A DNA stretch of 64,000 nt from contig NC_087070.1 in NCBI RefSeq assembly GCF_963678635.1, forward strand, positions 3,043,157 through 3,107,156, written 5' to 3'. The translations under genes and the position numbers were made by a program. The DNA comes from Symsagittifera roscoffensis (taxonomy: Eukaryota; Xenacoelomorpha; Acoela; Convolutidae). This document shows, in pieces, positions 9,201 through 18,480 of this stretch. The notes under the pieces were generated by a model. That model saw only the letters and a program-made list of their open reading frames with translations. It did not search any database and was not told where the DNA came from. Position 1 is the first letter of the stretch. Every line of letters begins with the position of its first letter.

Positions 9201-12200
9201 AGGTGTTTCCAAAGCTTTGGAATCTGAGGCCCTATGACAAAACGAATGGTGAAATGACCAGAGTGCCTCGTCTCACAGCAGCGTATCACAAGGTGAGAGA
9301 AGAGACGAAGGACTGGGGCGATTACAAGAAGCTACCCGAAGCAATCCCTGAATTCCCTCTGATAAGAAGGATGTTGCTCGGAGCAGTCTCCGTAGTACAA
9401 ACTCCTAGGTTGAGAGCATTCGAAACCAATGAAAGGAGAGTAGGGAATTTCTCGGCGACGATGGATCCATACTTCGTGGGGAGAAATGCCGCCGTGTTAC
9501 AGTACACACGATTTGCGTACACGGATCAAGCGACGAGAAGGCGAATAAGCAACGCTGCTACTCCCAAGCCTGAAGGATTTGATGAGGAATGGAGGGGACT
9601 AGGCTTAGCTCCAATGAGGATGAGAGGCAGGACTGAATTGCCTGAAGCCTCAGTAATCCTGACCAGTGTGAGAAAAGAGATGAAAGCTGCGGGAGTATTG
9701 CAGACGAGAATTTTCCTAGCACCCTTCGGCTGCGAAGAAATCAAAGTGGTCCATGGAGAAGAGGAAGATAAATCAGCCGGTACATTGCTCATACCGAGAT
9801 TCCAGGAAGAAGCTGACAATGACAAACAAGGACCATCGAACTCGAATAGGGACAAGTCAGAAGGAGATGACGGACAGGGTGGAAACCGTCAGACTGAAGA
9901 ACCCATGCAACAAGATCAAGCTGGTGGGGAGGACGACAGGGCATCGACAGGAGGAACATCCAGCCTGGATTTCAATATCTTCAGTGATCTTGAGAATAAT
10001 GCAGACACGTTGGAAACGACTGAGCCAGCGGATGAAGGCATCTCGACACTGGAACCTCCGTCAGCCTTTGAGGAGATGAAACGGAATTTGCCGGAGAGCA
10101 GCTCTCCTGGCAATACAAGAAATAACGATCAGAGAATCCTCATGGAATCACCTCGGAGGAGAAGAATAGAGGCCTCAGCCAGAGTACCTTTCTTGGGAAC
10201 GCTGCCCGAAGAAGAATGGGAAGTACATCACCGAGACCACGAGAGTAGGACGGGATGTAAGCTGGACAGAGTTGCGTTCATGGAAGAAGTCTGGACTGTG
10301 ATTCAGAGCTATGGGACCCAGTCCATTCTCAAAACAGGTCTCAATCAACCCTTGATGAGAGAAGTACTTGACAAGCTTGATGAGTGTGAAGGGAGACTGA
10401 GTGAGTTATTGATCGACTCAGCCACTGATGAGAGTGAAGCGAATTCTCCCATCAAGATGACACCGCAGGACAATGAAGGAGAGGTGGTGTACCTGTCAAG
10501 GACCAGGAGAGGAACGATGCGATCGAAAATGGTGATTGATAAAATCAATGCGATGAAAATGAAGTTAGGCAGCAGAGTGATGCCGAGGAGGATTGGAAAG
10601 ACGAAAGTGGATTCGGAAATGTCGATGAAAGCTGGTAACTCAGTGAAAAGAAAACGAGTCGAGGAAGTCATGGATTTGGGGCAAGGTGATTATCAATTGT
10701 CTGGCACAGATAGAATATTAACTGATATAGCGATGGTGCCACCCATTCTCATGGCGGGGATAAAGTCAACCGGTTACAAATCCAAAAGGAGTGACCGCAC
10801 TCTGACTGGAGCAACTTTAGAAATGGAAATACTCAGTCAATGTGGAGAGAGTAAAATGAGGGACTTCAAACCATCTCCCATGAATCATGGAAAAGGAAGT
10901 GTTGCAGGACAACCGACACCAGTGGAATACAACCGACTAACAGTGTCGGAGACAGTGTCGATAGATGAACCCACCGGTGGATACATGGAGATGTTGGAAT
11001 ACCGGAACTCGGCTAGAGGGTATGTAATGGCCCTGGAAGACGAAAAAGCCATGGAGGGTTATCTGGAAATGATGTTGCAAGGCACCACCCTCAAGCAGAA
11101 GGCGTATGGAACTTTGGCGTCGTCTGACGTAGAGGCGAAGACGATCGAGCAGTTAGTGAGCCTTCCATGGAAAGCAGTAGTATTGAGGTATTTCGAAGAA
11201 GAAATGAGGACTACGCCAAGAATACATGCTCTCGTGGCAGTACCTTACGTAAGGACAGAATTACAACTCAGGCTCGCCTGGTGCATGATGGGACTGACTC
11301 GCGAAGAATATGATTCAGAAGAAAGGAAGAGATCAAAGGAGGAAAAAGTTTTCCTTATGACGAATCTGAGGGATCTGATAGTCCAGGAGGGAGCAGCAGT
11401 AGCGTGTGCAAAGCGGAGAGACGCTCTCTGTTTCATTCGATTCCTGATAGAGCAGATTTCAGTACCTGCATTAAACACTTGTGTTAAAATGTTAAGGGAA
11501 GGCGATGAGCGAACGAAAGCCATGTTCTTACTAGCAATGCTGGATATGCAGCAAAGTAAACCGATGAGGGTGAACATGAAAGAACCTGAAGAATTGGAAC
11601 CCATGAAAAAGATAGACGAGATCAGGAGATTCTCAAACAAGGAGTTGAGGCTCACTAAAGAATCTATGGGAGCATTGCCGAAATCCAGTGAATACTGTGG
11701 ACCGATCAAGAAGAAGTCATATAGCTATGTGTCCGGGATCATAGGGATAGCGTACAATCCTTTCCTGAGTGAAGACATACGTGATTGCTTCTTTGATTAT
11801 GAGCAGGCGGTGTTACTAAGGTTCTGGACGTCCAGAATTGTAACGATCAAGAGCGTTAACAATCCACAGGCCAAATTGGGACTGATCTTGGAAGAAGAGG
11901 TGACTGCACCTTCAGTACCAAAATCCGACAAGAGAGTGGAATTTGGGTTGGGATTCTCAGATGAATTACTGAGAACGAGCTTGATGGCAGTGTGGGAATT
12001 GATGAAGCCATCATGGTGTCCTAGTCCCAACGCTGACTCAATATTACGGGCGACACAAGACATACAGAGGGAACTGAATGCGGACTGTAACCTGCGTGAC
12101 CTCAACATCATATATAATGTGATGATAACAGCCTCTAAGAGCAACGGAGAAGATAAAGTGGAGTTGCCTGGCTGGGGACCAGAAGACTGGGTCAAACCTG

Positions 12201-13246
12201 GTAGCTGTCTGGCGGAAGTCTGTGGACTAGAGGGTCACGTTTGTGGAAGTCTAGACTGTGTGAAAACCCTGGAGAAACAACACAAGCAGTTGACAGTATT
12301 GTTTGGAAATGTAGTGATGAAAGCAAGAACGGAAACGGAACTGATAGCAGATTGCCATGGAGGAACCGATGTGAATCTAGTGACAGCACTAGGATTCTAC
12401 AGCATGTTTGGTTCTTTAGAGTCACTATTGAATCTAGAACAGAAACATGAGATGGTCACAGCCATCAGCGTAGAAGTATTCCCAGGAGTTCTGCAGACTG
12501 AGCAGAAGTATATAGGAAAATGGAGGGAAGCAATCGAAACAGAGATGAACATCAGACACAGCGAAACTTATTGTAGACCATCAGGAGCACGATATTTGGT
12601 GGGTTCAACGTTGGCTCCAATGTGCAAGAGCAGATACCCTGTACATTTCGTGGCTGTGGACGTGAAGAGTACAAGAATGATTGTGGATCAAGCTTTCTCA
12701 GTGCCAAAGTGCGTGAGATTGGCGAGAATGTCTGAAAAGTCTTACGAGTTACTATGTAGGATGTTCTCAGCAATTCCAGAGAGAACCAAAGAAGAGTTGG
12801 AGTCAATACTAGGAAAGAAGTTCATGGGATATGTGAGCGGGAACTTCAGTGACTTTGAAAAACAGAAACAGAGAGGATCAACTGTCACAGATTACAATGC
12901 AGTAGATGAGAATGATGAAATCCACCGAGTGATGATGGAAGTGGAACCATTGCTGGAAGCTTCAGGAAAACGCAATTGGAGGAGCATCATGTTGACACAT
13001 GACGAGTTTCCTTGCCACTGCTTGCTGCAGACCTGGTGGTATCCCAAGCGTAGTAATTTGGTGTTGATCTGGGACTCTGGAGAGCTGCTCTCCATGGGTT
13101 TACCAGATTCATCACAGCCCATAACAATAGTGATAGTGGGAGTTATGATGGCGATACGATGGCTGGAAGCTCATGTGAGAGAAAATAATAGACAGGAGGC
13201 ACCGACGAGAGAACAATTGCAGAAATTAGATTGTCTAAAAGATTAA
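6239..13246 (+). CDS. Giant accessory ORF (2335 aa): SGNH block V, second SGNH-like module, unknown domains
   Basis: The frame is open from 6224, in phase with the preceding SGNH ORF, so the ATG at 6239 is the first available start but perhaps not a used one. Residues about 70-100 hold DGIHFDS, the Asp-x-x-His block that completes the upstream SGNH hydrolase. Residues about 385-560 look like a second, degenerate SGNH-like module. It has VVANSEF where a GDS motif would be, IVFAGINDHLHS resembling block III, then FALSPGYAYLPD and LVLDEVLGLE. Residues about 560-1170 are predicted helical with no family recognised. Residues 1175-1290 are acidic/Ser-rich and probably disordered, followed by basic clusters (RRRRIE, KRKR). 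Near residue 1990 is a Cys cluster spaced C-x4-C-x6-C-x4-C, a possible metal site. The length is far beyond any usual Ty3 protein. It ends with TAA at 13244, and the frame continues beyond. Confidence 0.85.
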   Translation: MMVCLFTTLWQKFSCAVLTVCTVPMNARSLTASGRRHNEGVMRWNNILRNLANRNAGRMILVDIEHELRAMDQARLTTDGIHFDSVEGQAWLNRVFQERLDELEAELFDTGVLKEEGTVSDTVITTFVPPNLETRLGTVPAVTNYRQQSSGEPGRRTDVQDRLGEAPMRRTIHPRKRIGPVNQPIEEVAGTSRSDTRSETTSTSREERPSRGSLMWSRSIPSPWHIYKEELMKLDLQRVSFIEDARRMLNGATLSVSRLYSITGVDWLIAASINFSSTTALKFADLEGLPSNNTIGPVNARPLQDVRLNHDERNREERPGRFLTARAPIGQHVKIFRQLTTPPGHVKERVYPKLVNQDGDAQRYGGLTAIKKDETIFAAYDKAEMRKAKIMVVANSEFVYTSKSLFWPDVIMLAAVDLDLLQSVSLAIGVQRQTEMNPITIVFAGINDHLHSRGFLSRLRDPATAENAVWPAIKDILESMGEVVDATKEGSFNKVTLRVVFALSPGYAYLPDGLKFVYAMVALLSEGKYDVIISAPNRMIEMENLRPLKAELPAVWSDISNAMRGFKDHALHMLVLDEVLGLELSNFSRQLKLKPGIDDDHRVITAMSNDLGFRAMEVASEDTRRKNSLETRAHLEAMVLRTKPEANQWLHKNPRVAALGADAFQQGPVMITKIHAYLLKEVNLAENAGEKTAEFVNRMCQITLETFWTQEVKGQEGFERTDSMLEGLGAGWTASFLAKVYPKVSHYLIKEFLQAVVKVSIVELIALFVTFGAENFVKGQVILLTDGIQNLRLDGLLTLIAITHGNLGGLMKLARCPEQMKERVRNLDMKKSTDSWNKIRDLRHTLIQYLLQQNRFGTGEDETIEREEDVRRHVGGMPLLTDLSLAMRIDPLALIRGVTEFVTVIYGPAVTFAFPDVKVEAYRRSVLHLNLISAVDGSTLNWCEQHALRELMSEDLLFAKISEPEMTVINFDDHFCDRMGEVERGHIEVFPKLWNLRPYDKTNGEMTRVPRLTAAYHKVREETKDWGDYKKLPEAIPEFPLIRRMLLGAVSVVQTPRLRAFETNERRVGNFSATMDPYFVGRNAAVLQYTRFAYTDQATRRRISNAATPKPEGFDEEWRGLGLAPMRMRGRTELPEASVILTSVRKEMKAAGVLQTRIFLAPFGCEEIKVVHGEEEDKSAGTLLIPRFQEEADNDKQGPSNSNRDKSEGDDGQGGNRQTEEPMQQDQAGGEDDRASTGGTSSLDFNIFSDLENNADTLETTEPADEGISTLEPPSAFEEMKRNLPESSSPGNTRNNDQRILMESPRRRRIEASARVPFLGTLPEEEWEVHHRDHESRTGCKLDRVAFMEEVWTVIQSYGTQSILKTGLNQPLMREVLDKLDECEGRLSELLIDSATDESEANSPIKMTPQDNEGEVVYLSRTRRGTMRSKMVIDKINAMKMKLGSRVMPRRIGKTKVDSEMSMKAGNSVKRKRVEEVMDLGQGDYQLSGTDRILTDIAMVPPILMAGIKSTGYKSKRSDRTLTGATLEMEILSQCGESKMRDFKPSPMNHGKGSVAGQPTPVEYNRLTVSETVSIDEPTGGYMEMLEYRNSARGYVMALEDEKAMEGYLEMMLQGTTLKQKAYGTLASSDVEAKTIEQLVSLPWKAVVLRYFEEEMRTTPRIHALVAVPYVRTELQLRLAWCMMGLTREEYDSEERKRSKEEKVFLMTNLRDLIVQEGAAVACAKRRDALCFIRFLIEQISVPALNTCVKMLREGDERTKAMFLLAMLDMQQSKPMRVNMKEPEELEPMKKIDEIRRFSNKELRLTKESMGALPKSSEYCGPIKKKSYSYVSGIIGIAYNPFLSEDIRDCFFDYEQAVLLRFWTSRIVTIKSVNNPQAKLGLILEEEVTAPSVPKSDKRVEFGLGFSDELLRTSLMAVWELMKPSWCPSPNADSILRATQDIQRELNADCNLRDLNIIYNVMITASKSNGEDKVELPGWGPEDWVKPGSCLAEVCGLEGHVCGSLDCVKTLEKQHKQLTVLFGNVVMKARTETELIADCHGGTDVNLVTALGFYSMFGSLESLLNLEQKHEMVTAISVEVFPGVLQTEQKYIGKWREAIETEMNIRHSETYCRPSGARYLVGSTLAPMCKSRYPVHFVAVDVKSTRMIVDQAFSVPKCVRLARMSEKSYELLCRMFSAIPERTKEELESILGKKFMGYVSGNFSDFEKQKQRGSTVTDYNAVDENDEIHRVMMEVEPLLEASGKRNWRSIMLTHDEFPCHCLLQTWWYPKRSNLVLIWDSGELLSMGLPDSSQPITIVIVGVMMAIRWLEAHVRENNRQEAPTREQLQKLDCLKD

Positions 13247-13261
13247 GATCTTTTTGAGACA

Positions 13262-13759
13262 ATGTGCAAAGTTCTAAACATTCCGATGGAAGTGAAGAAG
13301 ATATGGGCAAGAAAACGATTGATGCCATGGTTCAGAGCTAACATGACTGCATGGTTGTACGAGTATGCGAAAAAGCATATGTCGAAACATGGCAGAGTGT
13401 ACAGTGAATATCAGCTGGACATTGGGGCAGGAGCTTTCAAGCGAGCTTTCGTGACCCATCGGAATGCAGTGACCACCGCTGTGAAAAGAATTTCCAGGAC
13501 GAGCGAGCGTAGTGGAAATGAGAAGGCAGAGATGCTGAAAGAATATTTGGAGAGAAACGTGACGTTGTGTCTCCACAACAGCTTCTGTAGAAACAGAGAA
13601 TCAAACGTGGATCCCCTACCTTGCTGTAAACAGAGGGTGGAAGAGCAGAAGTGTTGGAGGACGGCTTCCAACAGCGTCAGGATAGTCAATGACGTGCTAC
13701 AAGACACGGAAACCGAGAGTGCGGAGTCAGCGTCACAGGAGGAGGAAATGGAGCATTGA
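13262..13759 (+). CDS. Small basic/Cys-containing ORF in frame with the giant ORF (165 aa)
   Basis: The ATG at 13262 lies 15 nt after the giant ORF's TAA and in the same frame, so the two could be one protein with readthrough or one protein broken by mutation. Residues 1-100 are basic and aromatic (KKIWARKRLMPWFRANM). Residues 100-130 contain several Cys (LCLHNSFC, PLPCCKQ). The end is acidic (SQEEEMEH). I recognise no family. A nucleic-acid-binding role would fit the charge, but nothing specific supports it. It is the last coding sequence of the first element. Confidence 0.65.
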   Translation: MCKVLNIPMEVKKIWARKRLMPWFRANMTAWLYEYAKKHMSKHGRVYSEYQLDIGAGAFKRAFVTHRNAVTTAVKRISRTSERSGNEKAEMLKEYLERNVTLCLHNSFCRNRESNVDPLPCCKQRVEEQKCWRTASNSVRIVNDVLQDTETESAESASQEEEMEH

Positions 13760-14576
13760 CGAATGGTCGAGAAAACAAGAGGCGGCAAGAAAGAAAATTA
13801 GAAAAATTTAGAAGTTTTAGAACTTCTAAACGACGAAAAAAGAAGAGAACAAAGGGATGATGAAGAAAAGTTAAAACTCAGAATTGTTTTATGTGTGTGA
13901 AAAACTCAAGTGAGAAACCAAGCAACCAAGTTGTAATTGAAAACTGAAATATTTAGTTGAGTTTTGAAATTGTTGCATTTATAAATTTGCATTTTGGTTT
14001 TAGTTGAAGTGGCTTTAGAGACACTCACTTATTATTTATTTAGAAAGGCTTGAGGGAAGAGTATATTTAAATATTCCAGCCTGCATGATTGTTTTTAATC
14101 ACTTAGGAAGACTGATCACTTTGTGGTGACATGAAAAACTTGAGTAACTTCTTGAGGAGGGAGGTTGTTGCATTGTTCTTTCTAACCACAAGGTCTCTTG
14201 GTTTTAATATTCAGGACAATAAACAAGCAAGATTTCCGAAGGGAAGGAGCATAGTAGGATAATTTTAGCTTGTTGGTTGGCAGGACTGTCCTGCAAGCCA
14301 ACACCTTTTAAATCTAGGAGAAAAAGTTTCAATCGGGACATTGACACTGGAAGTCAGAAAATATGTTTTATCTTAAGTCATATCCTCAATGTGCAGATTA
14401 ATGAAAGAATTTGAAGGCTATAGTGATGTGGTATGATGCCATTTGTATTCTGCAGTGAGTCGATGTGACGTAGATAAAAGTAATTTCGTGCATTTTGTAA
14501 ATTCTGTTCGATGACACTGTAACCATTTAGAACATTGCGCGATTCAATGAGGACATTGACCGGACTGTCCGGGGAG
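13760..14576 (+). other. 3' non-coding region of the first element, candidate 3' LTR portion
   Basis: After the last stop there is a purine-rich run (about 13,770-13,857) that could serve as a polypurine tract, then about 720 nt without ORFs. AATAAA occurs near 14,218. GGACTGTCC occurs at 14,283 and 14,562, the latter fused to TGTCCGGGGAG at 14,566-14,576. The sequence probably resumes after the foldback insertion at 16,433. Calling it LTR is an inference, because the 5' LTR lies outside the window. Confidence 0.4.
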
Positions 14577-15500
14577 TATGTGACATTCGACCAGAATGGC
14601 CAAAATGCAATTTATGCAGGATTCGAATTTTGAGCAGTAAGCCTTCCGAGTTGATGATTTCGAAGGATTAGCGACGTTATTGGAACGTTTAGCCAAACGG
14701 TGAGGGCTAGAATATTCTAGTATTTTAAATTTTCAAAATTTCGAATGATGACGTCACATTTCGGAGAAATGCTGAAACTGCCATTTTTAACAAAAAACGA
14801 GTGAAAAAACAGAACAACTTTATCTGTGATTGCGAACAGAACGAAAATCGAGATTAAAGAAAAACGACAACGAACTACAATAGCAGAGAACGTTCCAAGT
14901 TGCAACTATTGTGCTGCTGCAATAGTTGCAAGGCCGTTGCCAACAACGGTGAAGGGTGAGAACCAGCCTTCCGGATTGGTGTGAAATTGAACTTAAGGAG
15001 CTTGATTCACTGGATTCAAGAATCCGGAAGGGTTTCGGGACTGGAACTTTTAGCCTTTTATATAAACTTTTAGCTTCTTGTCATGTCCTGAATTGAATTT
15101 AATTAACAACTGGATTCATTTTGATAAGGATGAGAAGCTAGGAGTTGGGGGAAAGGGTTGATCCATCTTCGATGGAGATGATGATTTTTATCTACTGAAC
15201 AAAAACAATAGTAATATGATAAGTAGTAGCCCTGTTTTTAGGAGTGACCTCGTGGTCTGGGGATACAGAGACCCAGCCATGAGCTCACTATTTTTGCATG
15301 TAATTCAGTTAATTTGAGCGTTCTGGTCGAAGCCGGAGAGCAGTAACGTTTTTGTCGACCCGATGTAAGAAAGACCACCGAAAAGTACTGGCTTGGTAGA
15401 GACGGTGAAAAACATGCAAAGCTCTGTTTAGACGCTAGCCAGTCGTCTTAAGACTTAGTTTTGTTATCCGTCGATATGTATCTTCCGGGCGAATGTTACA
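14577..15500 (+). repeat. Left arm of the foldback element
   Basis: About 924 nt, pairing with 15,514-16,432. Landmarks shared with the other arm include GTCTGGGGATAC and the stretch containing TTGCAACTATTGTGC. Confidence 0.85.
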
Positions 15501-15513
15501 AATATTATACTGA

Positions 15514-16432
15514 TGTAACATTCGCCCGGAAGATACATATCGACGGAAGACAAAACTAAGTCTTAAGACGACTGGCTAACGTCTAAACAGAGCTTTGCAT
15601 GCTTTTCACCGTCTCTACCAAGCCAGTACTTTTCGGTGGTCTTTCTAACATCGGGTCGACAAAAACGTTACTGCTTTCGGCTTCGGTCAAAACACTCAAA
15701 TTAACTAGATTACATGCAGAAATAGTGAGCTCATGGCTGGGTCTCAGTATCCCCAGACCACGAGGTTACTCCTAAAAACAGGGCTACTACTTATTATATT
15801 ACTATTGTTTTTGTTCAGTAGATAAAATCATCATCTCCATCGAAGATGGATCAACCCTTTCCCCCAACTCCTAGCTTCTCATCCTTATCAAAATGAATCT
15901 AGATGTTAATTAAATTCAAGTCAGGACATGACAGGAAGCTAAACGTTTATGTAACAGGATAAAAGTTTCAGTTCCTTTACCCCTCCTGATTGACAAATCT
16001 GCTGGATCAAGCTGGTTAATCCTGATTTCTTCTTAATCCGGAAGGCCGTCCTTCACCCTTCACCGTTGTTCGCAACGGCCTTGCAACTATTGTAGCGGCA
16101 CAATAGTTGCAACTCGGAGTGTTCTCTGTTACTCTGTAACTCGTTGTCGTTTTCCAATCTCGATTTCGTAGTTGTTGTTAGCGCAGCTAATGTTGTTCTG
16201 TTTTTCTTTCTTGTTTTAGCCAAAATGGCCGTTTCTGACGTTTCTCAGAAATATGACGTCATAATTCGAATTTTTGAAATTTTAAAATACCAGAATATTC
16301 CAGCCCTCACCGTCTGGCCAATCGTTCCAATAACGTTCTTAGTTCTTAATAATCACCAATCCGGAAGGCTCGCTGCTAAAAATTCGAATTCTGCAGAGAT
16401 TGCATTTTTCACATTCTGGTCGAATGTCACAT
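15514..16432 (-). repeat. Right arm of the foldback element
   Basis: About 919 nt, the reverse complement of the left arm with scattered substitutions and small indels. The innermost part appears nearly perfect and the outer part more diverged. Confidence 0.85.
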
Positions 16433-16561
16433 GAGCTTTGAATTGTGGTTTCTGCCTTGATGTTTTTTACTAAGTATTGTTATTTCAGTTTTCTTTGTGT
16501 TGTGTTTTAGAGAATAATTTGTGAAGTACAGAGACAAATTCTGACAGGATTTTTGCGGTAG
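16433..16561 (+). other. Short flank between foldback and antisense LINE
   Basis: About 130 nt that most simply continue the 3' end of the first retroelement after the foldback insertion. The recognisable LINE coding sequence starts abruptly at about 16,562, so the retroelement/LINE junction is probably within this stretch. Confidence 0.35.
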
Positions 16562-17170
16562 CTATAGAGCATTTTTGATATCACTATCATCACAAACTAG
16601 TAAAATATCATCTGCATATTGTATCACGTTGCAAGATTCAGTGAAATTTTTGTTCAAGTCATTTATGTATAGGTTGAAAATTAGGGGTCCAAAAATTGTA
16701 CCTAGAGGTACACCTTGGTGACGTGAGATCCAATTGGACACAGTACTATTCACTACAGTTTTCAGCTTATAAAGCTGTGAATCATTTCAATTGCTGACTC
16801 AGAGAATCACAAATCAATCAATTTGTTCTTTAAATATTCGTGCTTGATAGAATAGAAAGCTTTGGATAGATCTAATAAAGATACGGCAACATATTATTTG
16901 TTTGCAACAACTGATTTGCGGAAGAACTCAGTGCAATAAAGGATGGCGTCCAACGTTGAATATGAAGTTCTAAAACCAAATCGGGTGTTGGTGAGCAGGT
17001 TATTAGATAATAAGGATTCATTGATTTATTTGTATAGTAATTTCTCAAAATTTTTAGAGAGTGCACATGTTACAGACCTGTTCTTCCATAGCTCTCTGTT
17101 ATTTCTGAGTCATCTTTTTTGTATATTGGGGTAACAATTGCTCTTTTGAGTCTATTTGGAAGTAAATTTT
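16562..17170 (-). pseudogene. LINE reverse transcriptase, degenerate
   Basis: The minus strand reads, in shifting frames, AIVTPIYKKDD (fingers), VSLLDLSKAF (palm motif A, with Asp), GVPLGTIFGPLIFNLYIND (motif B) and IQYADDILLV (motif C, the catalytic YADD). Several stops and frameshifts interrupt it, so it is inactive. The family signature is CR1/Jockey-like, by the LLDLSKAF and GxxxGPLxFxLYIND pattern. Copying would have been by target-primed reverse transcription. Confidence 0.85.
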
Positions 17171-18480
17171 ACTTAAAAAACTAATTTATGAGAAATGTAA
17201 GGTGTTGATTTCATTGCACCCATCTTTCAGACCCCAGGCTGAAAGATCAAAAAATCCGGGTGGTTTACCTGCGTTTAAATTTGTATTTTTTACATTCTAT
17301 TTTACTTACAAACCGGAAACAAAATTTTTGGTTGCGTTCTTTTTTGGTCCATGTAATTTTGATGTTTGATTGAATTACAATTTTTTATTTTTTTTCCTCA
17401 GAAATCATCCGAGTCTAGAAAACTTATAATTCAAAAAATTTGCCATTTTGAATATGTTTGTTATTGCTTCCCCAAATGAATTTTTCAGTAGTGTAATTTT
17501 GTTTAATGATTTTTTCGAGTTTTTTGTGTCATTCATTATAATCCATTTGTGTCGCTCAGCTATAGGGCGTTAAAATTGTATACAAGGACTCTTTTTTTCA
17601 GTATTTAAATAGTTAAGAATGTAGTTGCCCAAGAAAACAATATTTAAATTATAGGATTGTGCGAAGTCATCTGACAGTGCAAATTCATCGACAAACTCAT
17701 TTTGTTAGATTTACTTGGATTATGGGAAATGTTTAAAAGTGTTGATCATTCAGCCATGTTCTTTGAAGTTTCAAATTTCTACCCAGATGCTGTCAAACTT
17801 TTTATAAAATAAGTTTAGATCTGTACGTAGTTAAGGGTGAAAGATTTTAGAAATGAGAATCATGACGCCCCCTCTTTTTGTTTGAAAATTTGCGACTGCT
17901 GATCTATCACATCGAAAGGAGACAAAATGATCACTATGTATTGTCCATAAGTGGTTATCATTAGAGCCATTAAACCATGTCTCAGAGAACCCATAAATTG
18001 TGTTAATTCCACATGTATTTACAAGTTTTTTTAGACTTGATCTCTTTTATCTAAACTCCTGCAATTTAGGTGTAGAGTTTTATATTGTTTTTTTAATCAA
18101 TTAGTCGCTCCGACATGTCAATAAATTGTACAATTGGAACTGAATTTGGGTTGATGTTGCCGCAGCATAAAAGTAAAATTTGACAATAACATTATTAATA
18201 CGAGAACTATTAAAATTAGTTTAAAAAAAATTATTTATAAAAATGATAAAATTAAAGTTTGCTGGAGAGGCATTATGGTGATGTTATTAGTGCGCTTGAG
18301 AGGCACCCAATTTGTCCTAAAGAAAAAAATTGGCAACCCATGGAATCTTCTTATTTTTTTTCGAATTTGTTCAATTCTCGAAAAATGATTATTTCGTTGC
18401 AATCGATGAGCATAAGCACAAAGAAGTGAATTAAGAGGTTATATGTTAACATTGACATTTTTGAAAACTCCAAATCAGAA
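17171..18480 (-). pseudogene. LINE APE-type endonuclease region, degenerate
   Basis: No long ORF survives, but minus-strand fragments keep the expected order. RGGVMILISK appears near 17,880 (the catalytic-core strand), a short stretch reading DSIWVEI follows, and IVFLGNYILN near 17,620 corresponds to the GDYN/GDFN motif with Asp lost. Position between ORF1 and RT agrees. Many stops are present. Confidence 0.55.

Larger units (their letters stand above)
14577..16432. mobile_element. Foldback (long inverted-repeat) element, about 1.86 kb
   Basis: The sequence from 14,577 reads inward and returns as its reverse complement to 16,432. The outer ends both read ATGTGACATTCGACCAGAAT. The inner ends meet at ATCTTCCGGGCGAATGTTACA, separated by 13 nt at 15,501-15,513. 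Both flanks carry GAG (14,574-14,576 and 16,433-16,435), a possible 3-bp target duplication. There is no transposase inside, so it is non-autonomous. Arms are similar throughout with small indels. Small ORFs within it (for example at 16,144-16,434) are by-products. The superfamily is not assigned. Confidence 0.85.

Noticed and set aside
16144-16434. 96-codon + strand ORF
   Set aside because: Entirely inside the right arm of the foldback element; the complementary arm does not keep the frame.
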